A DNA stretch of 64,000 bases, from contig JAOUJW010000010.1 in the NCBI GenBank assembly GCA_029882975.1, positions 1 to 64,000 on the forward strand, read 5' to 3'. The stretch's first letter is position 1. Each line of letters begins with the position of its first letter. The position numbers and the translations under genes were made by a program. Of this stretch, positions 24,709-32,531 are shown piece after piece. This stretch comes from Gammaproteobacteria bacterium. GTDB taxonomy: Bacteria; Pseudomonadota; Gammaproteobacteria; SZUA-152. The notes below the pieces were generated by a model that saw nothing but the letters and a program-made list of their open reading frames with translations, was not told the DNA's origin and searched no databases.

Positions 24709-27132
24709 ATGCAATCAGCCAATCGGTTTTCTGTTCTGTATCTGATTATCCCGGCGAGTCTGGCTGTTTTGGGAAATGTCCTGAACTTGCCGTTGTTTTA
24801 TGGCGTGGATTTTATCTTCGGTTCCATTGCAGTGATGTTGAGTATTGCCCTGTTCGGAACCGGTCATGCCACCGTGGCGGCATTGGCAGGTGGAATGTAC
24901 ACCTTGTTTCTGTGGGGACACCCATATGCCATGATCATTTTTACCGCAGAGGCCCTGTGTGTTGGCTGGTTTTATCAGCGGGGCCATAGAAATCTGGTGT
25001 TGGTAGATGTGGCCTATTGGTTATTGTTGGGAGTTCCTTTGGTGTTGGTGTGTTATGGCCAGGTTTTGGCGATGAGTTGGGAATCGACGCTGCTGATTGC
25101 CCTGAAACAGTCCTTAAATGGCGTTTTTAATGCGATCATTGCAGGTCTGATTTTTCTATCTCTACAACTTTCAGACAAAGGGCGTCAGTGGAAGTTACCA
25201 CCGGCCACATTATCTGTACTATTGTTTCAAGTTTTACTAATGACCGTATTGGCAGCAGGTTTTTCTCCCATATTATACGAGAGTTATCAACAGCGGATAG
25301 TGCAGGAGCGATTTTTGGCGGACAAACTCTATTGGCAGGCAAACACCATAGCGGCTAATTTAGAGGATCAATCCCCTAATCTTACCGAAGCTGATCGTTT
25401 ACGGATAAGTATTCCCAAGCACGACTCAAGCCTGGCGGTGGGTTTGCTTGGACCCGACGATGCTGTGTTGGCGAGCCAAGGTGCTTTGTTTAGTCTTGGG
25501 CGGGAACAAGGTGATGTAGAAATATTGGAAAACGGTTTGAGTATTTGGTTGCCGGGCGGTGAAATGCCCGAGATGCAGCGGTGGAAGCAGGGGCGATACA
25601 CTATTCGTGTTGCGGTTAATACCGAACAACGCTTGGTTTTGGAACACTCAGCTGTACCCCTGGTACGAAAGTTAGAGCAAGGGCGATTAAGTCTATTTTC
25701 CTTACTCGCGGTGTTGACCTTTGCAGGCACAGCATTGGCTCGAGCTTTGAGCCGTTGGCTTAGTCAGCCGCTGAGCAAATTGGCCGCTGCCGGTCACTAC
25801 ATGTCGGATAAAATCTTTGCCGGAGAAAAACCCAACATTCCCGCAGGTAAAATTTACGAACATGTACACCTAAGCAACACATTGACGGATATGGCCTCAA
25901 AGTTGAGTCAAAGTTTTACCCAGCTGCAAACTATGAATAGCGATTTGGAGGAGGAGGTCAAACACCGTACCCGGGAGCTGCGTGAAAGCCAGGAGCGTTG
26001 GCGTTTTGCCCTCGAAGGTACGGGTGATGGTGTCTGGGATTGGGATATTGTCAACGATCAGGTGTTTTATTCCACTCAGTGGAAGCGCATGTTAGGTTAT
26101 GCCAAGAATGGCATAGGTAATGATATGCAGCAATGGCAATCGCGCTTGCACCCGGAGGACAAATCCACTGCTCTGGAAGCATTTGAGAAGCATTTATGCG
26201 GTGAAACAGATTATTACGAAAGTGAACACCGACTTCGTTGTAAAAATGGTGATTATTTATGGGTCCTGAGTCGTGGTAAGGTGATTTTACGAAACATTGA
26301 CGGTACACCGCAGCGTGTCATAGGCACGCTGAGCAATATTTCCGAGCGCAAAAACAACGAAGAGAGATTGTTGATCGCGATAAACGACGCAGAAAAAGCC
26401 AATATGGCGAAATCGGATTTTCTATCTAATATGAGTCATGAGTTACGTACCCCGCTAAATTCGATTATTGGATTTACCGGAATTATTCGCTCCGGCATGG
26501 CCGGTCCCACTAACGAAATCCAGAACAAGCAACTGAAAATGGTGGATGACAGTGCCCGCCATCTTTTGGAACTCATCAACAATATACTGGATCTATCTAA
26601 AATTGAGGCGGGTAAGAGTCAGGTAGAATGGTCTCGATTCAACGTCTGGGAGTTGTTAGATGACACCATGGAGCAGGTAAAAGTTTTGTATGTGGAAAAG
26701 GGTTTGGATTTACAAACTGAATCGCGGCAGGAAATTATTGAAATCCGCAGCGATAGGCAAAAACTATATCAAATTTTATTGAATCTGTTGAGCAATGCAT
26801 TGAAGTTTACTGAGCAGGGTGGAGTGAGTGTTTCCTGTAAAACTCGAAATAAGGACCTGGTCATCGAAGTGAAGGATACCGGTATTGGAATACCTGAGAA
26901 ACATCTCTCGTTGATATTTGACGCTTTCCAGCAAGGAGATAGCGGCGATAGTCGCATGCACGAGGGTACGGGGCTTGGGTTGGCGATTTCGCAAAAATTT
27001 ACTCAAATGCTTAATGGCCATATTTCAATAACCAGCCGGGTAGGTGAAGGCAGTTGTTTCACTGTATTATTGAAAGACTGCCTGCAAACACCCGTTTATG
27101 GTGATGGCTCGGTTATGGAGCCGGCTCTGTAG
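24709..27132 (+). CDS. Membrane PAS sensor histidine kinase
   Basis: This protein of about 807 residues has an N-terminal block of membrane helices (about 10-160), an extracytoplasmic region between helices at about 175-195 and 325-345, a HAMP-like linker with coiled coil, a PAS domain (LEGTGDGVWDWDIVND to GTLSNISERK), a dimerisation domain with the phospho-accepting His in [14 protein letters not shown], and an ATPase domain with NLLSNALKFT, DTGIGIP and GTGLGLAI. No receiver domain and no response regulator are adjacent, so the output partner is elsewhere. GTG (24697) and TTG (24685) starts are also possible; none has a good ribosome-binding site. It converges on the peroxidase gene 27 bases away. 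Confidence 0.88.
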   Translation: MQSANRFSVLYLIIPASLAVLGNVLNLPLFYGVDFIFGSIAVMLSIALFGTGHATVAALAGGMYTLFLWGHPYAMIIFTAEALCVGWFYQRGHRNLVLVDVAYWLLLGVPLVLVCYGQVLAMSWESTLLIALKQSLNGVFNAIIAGLIFLSLQLSDKGRQWKLPPATLSVLLFQVLLMTVLAAGFSPILYESYQQRIVQERFLADKLYWQANTIAANLEDQSPNLTEADRLRISIPKHDSSLAVGLLGPDDAVLASQGALFSLGREQGDVEILENGLSIWLPGGEMPEMQRWKQGRYTIRVAVNTEQRLVLEHSAVPLVRKLEQGRLSLFSLLAVLTFAGTALARALSRWLSQPLSKLAAAGHYMSDKIFAGEKPNIPAGKIYEHVHLSNTLTDMASKLSQSFTQLQTMNSDLEEEVKHRTRELRESQERWRFALEGTGDGVWDWDIVNDQVFYSTQWKRMLGYAKNGIGNDMQQWQSRLHPEDKSTALEAFEKHLCGETDYYESEHRLRCKNGDYLWVLSRGKVILRNIDGTPQRVIGTLSNISERKNNEERLLIAINDAEKANMAKSDFLSNMSHELRTPLNSIIGFTGIIRSGMAGPTNEIQNKQLKMVDDSARHLLELINNILDLSKIEAGKSQVEWSRFNVWELLDDTMEQVKVLYVEKGLDLQTESRQEIIEIRSDRQKLYQILLNLLSNALKFTEQGGVSVSCKTRNKDLVIEVKDTGIGIPEKHLSLIFDAFQQGDSGDSRMHEGTGLGLAISQKFTQMLNGHISITSRVGEGSCFTVLLKDCLQTPVYGDGSVMEPAL

Positions 27133-27159
27133 TATCGTTAACCTCATCGAACCTTGACC

Positions 27160-28674
27160 TCAGCGTCTTACGAACAGCGTGTCCGGGATGTGCTGCAAGC
27201 CGGTATTTCGGCGGATGACATCCGCCAAGCGGGTGTTTTGAACTATCCACAGCAGCTCCGGTTTTTCCGAAAATATGGGGTCGACCTGGTGCCAAAAACG
27301 GTCACCGTCCCGAAGTCGCTGAAACTGGTCTACAAGAACTTTATGGGTAAATTCACCAACATTGGCACCATCAATGTGATCTTCCACTAATGAGCCAATC
27401 CATGGGTCAACCGAATCGATGGTTCCATAGAGCTTTTCCAGCTGGTTGGATAACCAGGTATTAGAGCTTAAGGACTGAAAGTCCTCATGGGGCGTCAGTC
27501 CCATTATCTTGCGACAACTGTTAAAGTCCGGCAAACCAAAATCTCTACCTCTTTGTATATTTAAGGCGGCGAGGTCGATGAGTTTTTCGTCACCCATTCC
27601 CGTGAGCATATAATTTCTGGCATCGTCAACCAACTGACCGTCTACTTCACGCATCGTTTGCTGATAGAGGCCGGATAATATGGGTTCTATGCCATTTTCA
27701 ACCAGTATTTGCGAATTGTAATATAACTTTCCCAAGGCGATGGTGTGGCCGTTGTTTCCCAATGGAATCATGCTGGAGAACATGCTATGGGCCACTCGAA
27801 AACAAGCGGAGGTAAAAAAGTTACTTATCGTGGGGATCGTTTCGGCGCAATAACCCTGGTAGTCCGGCAGAGCATCCCTGCCAAGCAGGATAGGTAAAAA
27901 TTCCTCATAACTTATCCGCTGCATCATGCCAACGACCATTGCCCGGGACAGCTGATAAAGTTGTTCGTCTTGTCCGCGTATGCCCGGGTAGAGGATATGC
28001 AGTTCGTCACATAGGCGGTTATGTTCCAAAACAAATAGGGTGTGTAAACTGCTAAGTATGGCATTTTGATTGGCGCGATGGTCGCCGGTAATAAAACGAG
28101 ATGCTTGCTTGCGGCTTCTCTCTAAAGGCAACAACATGCCATGTTTGTGGCTGGATGTGAGTAGTTTTCCATTCCCTTCATGGCATCGTAGGTAGCGGGC
28201 ATGGGTGTCGTTCGATCCGTAAATGTTGGAACCATCAATAAAAGACGAAACCAGATTGAGTTGTTCTCTGGGATTTTCAGGACTGCTGCCCGTATTTTGG
28301 TCAAAACCGGAGCGTACAAATTCTATCAGGCCGCCATGTGGAAATTTTGGGTCTCCGCGCAATACCGGAATATTCCAATGTTCTGAATTCGAGATTCCGG
28401 TGCATTCGATTTCATGGTGTAGAAATTGTCCCCAGGCCCAAATATAGTCGGTCAGACCGTTGGCATTGAATTTAATATAGTTTTCTCTGCAAACTCGATT
28501 ACTGATCAAACGCGGGTTGGGGTTTGTTTCACCGCGCACGGCCGGTTGTGCTATGCGGTCTGCATAATCAGCATATCCCAGACGAAAAAATTGCGAATAG
28601 CTGCTACCCAACCACCGGTTCTCAAGGTTGTTCAGGGTTCCGTCGTAGGTTCGATAATCAGTTTTGTGCATCAT
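27160..28674 (-). CDS. Animal-type haem peroxidase (peroxidase-cyclooxygenase superfamily)
   Basis: This protein of about 504 residues carries the distal-His segment WAWGQFLHHEI, the region FITGDHRANQN, SLHTLFVLEHNRLCDEL, the proximal-His segment SACFRVAHSMFSS, and LNIQRGRDFGLPDFN, all hallmarks of the animal haem peroxidase family (myeloperoxidase, peroxinectin and bacterial relatives). It probably oxidises halides or phenols with hydrogen peroxide. No signal peptide is visible, so its cell location is unclear. The start at 28674 follows GAGGAG closely; the next ATG (28671) is as good, and a longer frame begins at 28716 without a ribosome-binding site. The gene stands alone. Confidence 0.9.
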   Translation of the reverse strand: MMHKTDYRTYDGTLNNLENRWLGSSYSQFFRLGYADYADRIAQPAVRGETNPNPRLISNRVCRENYIKFNANGLTDYIWAWGQFLHHEIECTGISNSEHWNIPVLRGDPKFPHGGLIEFVRSGFDQNTGSSPENPREQLNLVSSFIDGSNIYGSNDTHARYLRCHEGNGKLLTSSHKHGMLLPLERSRKQASRFITGDHRANQNAILSSLHTLFVLEHNRLCDELHILYPGIRGQDEQLYQLSRAMVVGMMQRISYEEFLPILLGRDALPDYQGYCAETIPTISNFFTSACFRVAHSMFSSMIPLGNNGHTIALGKLYYNSQILVENGIEPILSGLYQQTMREVDGQLVDDARNYMLTGMGDEKLIDLAALNIQRGRDFGLPDFNSCRKIMGLTPHEDFQSLSSNTWLSNQLEKLYGTIDSVDPWIGSLVEDHIDGANVGEFTHKVLVDQFQRLRDGDRFWHQVDPIFSEKPELLWIVQNTRLADVIRRNTGLQHIPDTLFVRR

Positions 28675-29156
28675 GTTCTCCTCATCTGGTGGAGGAGTCT
28701 GAAGCGCCGTAGACATGAAGCAAAAAGTCAGTTCCTGGCGTAATGCACATTATGAGCGGCGTACAATAAGCACGAATCATACTTGGGGCTCTTCCGGAGC
28801 CGGTTCAGACAGTCCGGGTGGATATTACCGTGAAGTCAGTTTGTGTCAGAACACACTTGCCGAATTTGCAAGTCCCACTAAAATCGGTACAGTAGTCAAG
28901 ATCTTTAATATAATTTACATTTGTGGATGCAAAAATTATTTATAGGCCTCCAGTGTCGGAAAACAAGGCTACCGAATAAGAAGAGGTGCATGGTTGAGTC
29001 GGATATTGGGTTTGGCGCCGACGATGGAGTGATGCCGGCTCAGATACCCCGCATCGCAGCCCTGCTTTAGGGTTTGATTAGGGTTTGATTAGGGTTTGAT
29101 TCAATGGAGCCGCTGCGGTACAGTGTGCACAAGAGTTAATCGCGTTGGAGAAATTT
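28675..29156. other. Divergent intergenic region of about 480 bp
   Basis: It contains an inverted pair ACTTGC/GCAAGT (28855-28873), TAATG/CATTA (28741-28752), a hairpin GGCTC/GAGCC near 28785, and three tandem copies of an 11-bp unit at 29069-29101. No supported gene: a 76-codon frame over 28715-28945 has unconvincing composition and no ribosome-binding site. Confidence 0.45.
29069..29101 (+). repeat. Three perfect 11-bp tandem repeats
   Basis: AGGGTTTGATT occurs three times without interruption, starting at 29069, 29080 and 29091. The array lies 56 bases before the start of the small secreted protein gene, in its promoter or leader. Confidence 0.9.
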
Positions 29157-29516
29157 ATGTGGAAAATGCCGATAGTTACCGTTATTTTGGCTTTATTAAG
29201 CGCATCGGTGACAGCGGGTGAAGTTAAAATTGTCAAAGTACAGGCTATGAAGCGGGCGTCAGGTTGGCATTTCAATGTGACCCTAAAGCATGATGATGAG
29301 GGCTGGAACCACTATGCGGATGCCTGGCGGATAGTAACGGCCGATGGCAAGGAGTTGGGGACGCGCACACTATATCATCCCCATGTGGATGAGCAGCCTT
29401 TCACCCGAGGCTTGCCGGAAGTGATAATACCCTCGGGAATGAAATCCGTGTTTGTCGAGGCTCATGACAAAGTGCATGGCTGGGCTAAGCAACGCTACGA
29501 AGTGCGTTTGAAATAA
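29157..29516 (+). CDS. Small secreted protein of unknown function
   Basis: This protein of about 119 residues has a Sec signal peptide (MPIVTVILALLSASVTAG) and a mature beta-rich domain with conserved-looking aromatic and His residues: GWHFNVTLKHDDEGWNHYADAW and LYHPHVDEQPFTRGL. I recall similar proteins with the WNHYAD and HPHVDEQPF motifs in other proteobacteria, but no assigned function. GGAG before the ATG at 29157 fixes the start. The His cluster could bind metal, by inference. Its stop is four bases from the convergent rsmJ stop. Confidence 0.75.
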   Translation: MWKMPIVTVILALLSASVTAGEVKIVKVQAMKRASGWHFNVTLKHDDEGWNHYADAWRIVTADGKELGTRTLYHPHVDEQPFTRGLPEVIIPSGMKSVFVEAHDKVHGWAKQRYEVRLK

Positions 29517-29520
29517 GTTG

Positions 29521-30336
29521 TTATGGTTTATGTCGATTATTATCGGCGTGAATCATATACACATCGTAGCGAGTAGATTTGGTTTCTATACAATGGCTGG
29601 GCCTGAATGGCGCCGCGGTGATGGGGGCCGCACCTTTGGGGCGTTTTACAACCACCCGTTTTCGTGCGCGGGTTAGAGCCACGTTAAGCAGTTCGGCGGA
29701 ATCCGTGTCTTTACCCACTAAAGTGCGCAGGATACGCATCTCTTTTTTTACCAGTGCACTTTTGGTTTTCTCGGGATACATGGGGTCCATGTAGACCACG
29801 TCGGCCGAATGCTCCCGGAGGTAGGCAATACTATCCCGGCAATGCAGTGTGATGCGTTGTTGCACCCAGCTCAAGTCAGCCTCCATTAGTGCTCGGCGCA
29901 AACCATCCTGCAGCAAAAGAGCTGTGATTGCAGAACGTTCCACATAGTCGACCCGGCAGCCCAATTTTGCCAGTATAAACCCATCGCGCCCCAGTCCGGC
30001 GGTGGCGTCAATGACATGAGGCTTGAGGTCCGCCTTAATACCAATGGCTTTGGCGATGGCTTGGTGTCGGCCGCCGCCGTGTTTGACACGATACGCGGTG
30101 CGACCCGAGTTAAAGTTGACCCACAGCGGTTTGGCGTCTTGGATGCTATGGCTGAGTTCCAAACGATAGTCGGTATCTGCATCTGCTACCAGCCATAAGG
30201 CGGGAATCCCGGAGTGCTCTGCTTGACAGCCTCCATAGGATAGTTGCCATTCCTTTGCCAGAACCTGTGCTTGAGGTTCAAGAGCTTCTTCTGTTATGAA
30301 AAGCTCAACTGCGGCTAAGTCAGGTGTGTCAGTCAC
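29521..30336 (-). CDS. rsmJ: 16S rRNA m2G1516 methyltransferase RsmJ
   Basis: This 271-residue protein has a class I methyltransferase fold: motif I DATAGLGRDGFILAKLG and the catalytic-type motif VVYMDPMYPEKTKSALVKK, typical of RsmJ (YhiQ), plus the late segment RVVVKRPKGAAP. It methylates G1516 of 16S rRNA using S-adenosylmethionine. The start codon is GTG. Length and motifs are standard for the family. The next gene upstream on the same strand encodes another methyltransferase-like protein 27 bases away. Confidence 0.93.
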   Translation of the reverse strand: MTDTPDLAAVELFITEEALEPQAQVLAKEWQLSYGGCQAEHSGIPALWLVADADTDYRLELSHSIQDAKPLWVNFNSGRTAYRVKHGGGRHQAIAKAIGIKADLKPHVIDATAGLGRDGFILAKLGCRVDYVERSAITALLLQDGLRRALMEADLSWVQQRITLHCRDSIAYLREHSADVVYMDPMYPEKTKSALVKKEMRILRTLVGKDTDSAELLNVALTRARKRVVVKRPKGAAPITAAPFRPSHCIETKSTRYDVYMIHADNNRHKP

Positions 30337-30363
30337 AATCGCGGGATAGTTAATAGTGTATTG

Positions 30364-31218
30364 CTATGCCAAAATGCCTTGTGTTTGCAGTTGGCGTTTG
30401 GCTTCCAAAGCCAACATGGCCATATTGTGGTCTGTTTCCCAGGGGTACTCCGTTTTGGCGGGCAGTTCAGTGGGGAGAGGGATATCCTGAAACTGTGGCA
30501 AAACATAAATTCGGGTATGGCGTTGTTCTTCCGGGTTGGGCGTCATATCCGGCCAAATTTCATGCAGCAGGTTTTCCGGTCGGGTGATACTCCACTGATC
30601 CAACAATACATACTGTTCTGACAGTAGGTCAAACATATCACTGGCACCGCATTGACGTTGTTTGGTTTCAGGATGGCAATGATCCGTATAAACATAAATA
30701 AGCAATTTGGGTCGCGCGGTAACAATATGTGGTGTAGGGTTGATATCTGCGGGTGGCCAAGCCACAAACACGGCATCACATTGGGATTGTTCCAAGGTGT
30801 TGGAACTGAATTCATAGCAATCGCTATCGTGGAAACGTTCTATTTGATTGGGTTTGGCCGTGTATTGTGACAGGCCCAAGGTGTTTACACCCTCGCGTGC
30901 AATTAAACTCCCCATGAATCCATTGCCACAATAAAAATCCGCCAGCCGCTTGGCACCGGTTTGTTGCCAATAATAAGCAATTTTTTGAATTTCTTCTCGT
31001 AAAGGATAATAATGCGCAATTGTTGGTCCATACAGTTGCGGATCTCGATCGTGGGCACTGAAAATGAGATAGTGCAGCGGCAGCCCTTTGATGCGTTGAT
31101 CAAATGAAAGGGTAGAATCCCAGGCCGGATGTTGTTTTTCCTGAAAGGCAATAATGCGGTTGAACATGCTTTCAGTAAAAGATTCCATTTGTCTTAGTGC
31201 TTCAAAACGTGAATTCAT
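30364..31218 (-). CDS. Methyltransferase-like protein of unknown substrate
   Basis: This 284-residue soluble protein contains a motif I-like segment LADFYCGNGFMGSLIAREG at about residues 90-108, followed by a strand-helix pattern (DAVFVAWPPADI in the place of motif IV), so a Rossmann-like methyltransferase fold is likely. The usual acidic residue after motif I is unclear, so it could be inactive. It lies immediately upstream of rsmJ and is probably co-transcribed with it. I do not recognise a named family. Confidence 0.6.
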   Translation of the reverse strand: MNSRFEALRQMESFTESMFNRIIAFQEKQHPAWDSTLSFDQRIKGLPLHYLIFSAHDRDPQLYGPTIAHYYPLREEIQKIAYYWQQTGAKRLADFYCGNGFMGSLIAREGVNTLGLSQYTAKPNQIERFHDSDCYEFSSNTLEQSQCDAVFVAWPPADINPTPHIVTARPKLLIYVYTDHCHPETKQRQCGASDMFDLLSEQYVLLDQWSITRPENLLHEIWPDMTPNPEEQRHTRIYVLPQFQDIPLPTELPAKTEYPWETDHNMAMLALEAKRQLQTQGILA

Positions 31219-31341
31219 AATGGGGGAAACTCATATGGTAGTTTTGTTTGAACGAATTGAGTGTATCACGAATTGTACAATCGAGGTCATACCTCAGCCA
31301 GGAATTAATCAGAACTTCCCTGGATTACCGGAGATTATCTG

Positions 31342-32526
31342 ATGAAATGGAGTAGGGTTGGATTGGTCGTGGTGGCGGCTGTGTGCGTAGCTTCGTTGGC
31401 TGCCTGCTTTGATAAAGGCACGGTGCATTTGCAAATTAATGGAGAATCGCTGCACCTAAAATTGGTAAAGGTGTTCGACGGATTTGAACAACCCGTGGCT
31501 TTACTGCCGGATCCGGGGCAGTTTGATGTTTGGTATGTAGTAGAAAAGCCGGGGCGTATTGTTCGTTTGGCTCGAAACGATGCCAATGTCTATGTAAAAA
31601 GCCTGTATCTGGATATTACGGACCGAGTAAATGCCAGTTACAATGAGAGCGGATTATTGGGCATGGCATTTGACCCCAAGTTTAATGACAACGGTTATAT
31701 CTATGTATCTTATACGGGGTCTGATAATAACTTCAAATTGGTTTCCATCGTATCCAGGCTTGCCTCCGACAGTGTCAGTGCGGACAAGGATAGGGAAGAG
31801 ATTATTCTGCAAGTTGATCAACCCTATTCCAATCACAATGGTGGTCAAATCGGGTTTTCACCTGACGGCTATTTGATGCTGGGACTGGGGGACGGCGGTT
31901 CCGGGGGGGACCCCAGGGGACATGGGCAGAATACTTCTACATTGCTGGGAGCTATGCTCAGACTGGATGTGCGGCAATTACCTTATACCATTCCCAAGGA
32001 TAATCCCTTTGCCAATTCCAAAGTTGCACGACCGGAAATTTATGCTTGGGGTTTGCGTAATCCCTGGCGTTGGAGTTTCGATAAAAGTAACGGTGATCTC
32101 TGGGTTGCTGATGTGGGACAAAATCATTGGGAGGAAGTCAATCGGCTCATCAAAGGGGGGAACTACGGTTGGAATGTATTGGAGGGGAACCAGTGTTATA
32201 AGGACGAAAACTGTGCAAGCCCCAGTTTTCAGGCCCCGATTTGGGAGTATAACCACAAATTTGGTTGTTCTATAACCGGTGGTTATGTCTATCGCGGCGA
32301 AGAAATTGCATCCTTGCAAGGATGGTATATTTTTGGCGATTTTTGCAGTGGCACGATTTGGGCTTTGAATTCTAAAGAAAAATCCCAATATGCGCCCTCA
32401 GCGAATGGAGGACCTCAAGTGATGTTGCAAACCGATTTGAATATTGCCTCTTTTGCTGAAGACACACAGGGCGAATTATACGTAATTGCCTATAACGGCG
32501 TGATTTATAAAATTGAGGTTAAATAA
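31342..32526 (+). CDS. PQQ-dependent sugar (aldose) dehydrogenase-like lipoprotein
   Basis: This 394-residue protein carries a lipoprotein signal (VASLAAC) and then a six-bladed propeller of the soluble glucose dehydrogenase type: VEKPGRIVRL, GLLGMAFDPKF, SNHNGGQIGFSPDG (with the catalytic-type His), LGLGDGGSGGDPRGHGQN, YAWGLRNPWRWSFD, ADVGQNHWEEVN and NYGWNVLEG. Enzymes of this family oxidise aldoses with PQQ, although some homologues are of unproven activity. It is anchored in the envelope and its electrons probably go to the respiratory chain. No PQQ synthesis genes are in the window. It is followed at five bases by mrcB. Confidence 0.88.
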   Translation: MKWSRVGLVVVAAVCVASLAACFDKGTVHLQINGESLHLKLVKVFDGFEQPVALLPDPGQFDVWYVVEKPGRIVRLARNDANVYVKSLYLDITDRVNASYNESGLLGMAFDPKFNDNGYIYVSYTGSDNNFKLVSIVSRLASDSVSADKDREEIILQVDQPYSNHNGGQIGFSPDGYLMLGLGDGGSGGDPRGHGQNTSTLLGAMLRLDVRQLPYTIPKDNPFANSKVARPEIYAWGLRNPWRWSFDKSNGDLWVADVGQNHWEEVNRLIKGGNYGWNVLEGNQCYKDENCASPSFQAPIWEYNHKFGCSITGGYVYRGEEIASLQGWYIFGDFCSGTIWALNSKEKSQYAPSANGGPQVMLQTDLNIASFAEDTQGELYVIAYNGVIYKIEVK

Positions 32527-32531
32527 TCCGG

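Noticed and set aside
28715-28945. 76-codon plus-strand frame before the small secreted protein
   Set aside because: No ribosome-binding site, unconvincing composition and it overlaps the peroxidase promoter region.
29069-29101. CRISPR array from the AGGGTTTGATT repeats
   Set aside because: Units are contiguous 11-mers without spacers.
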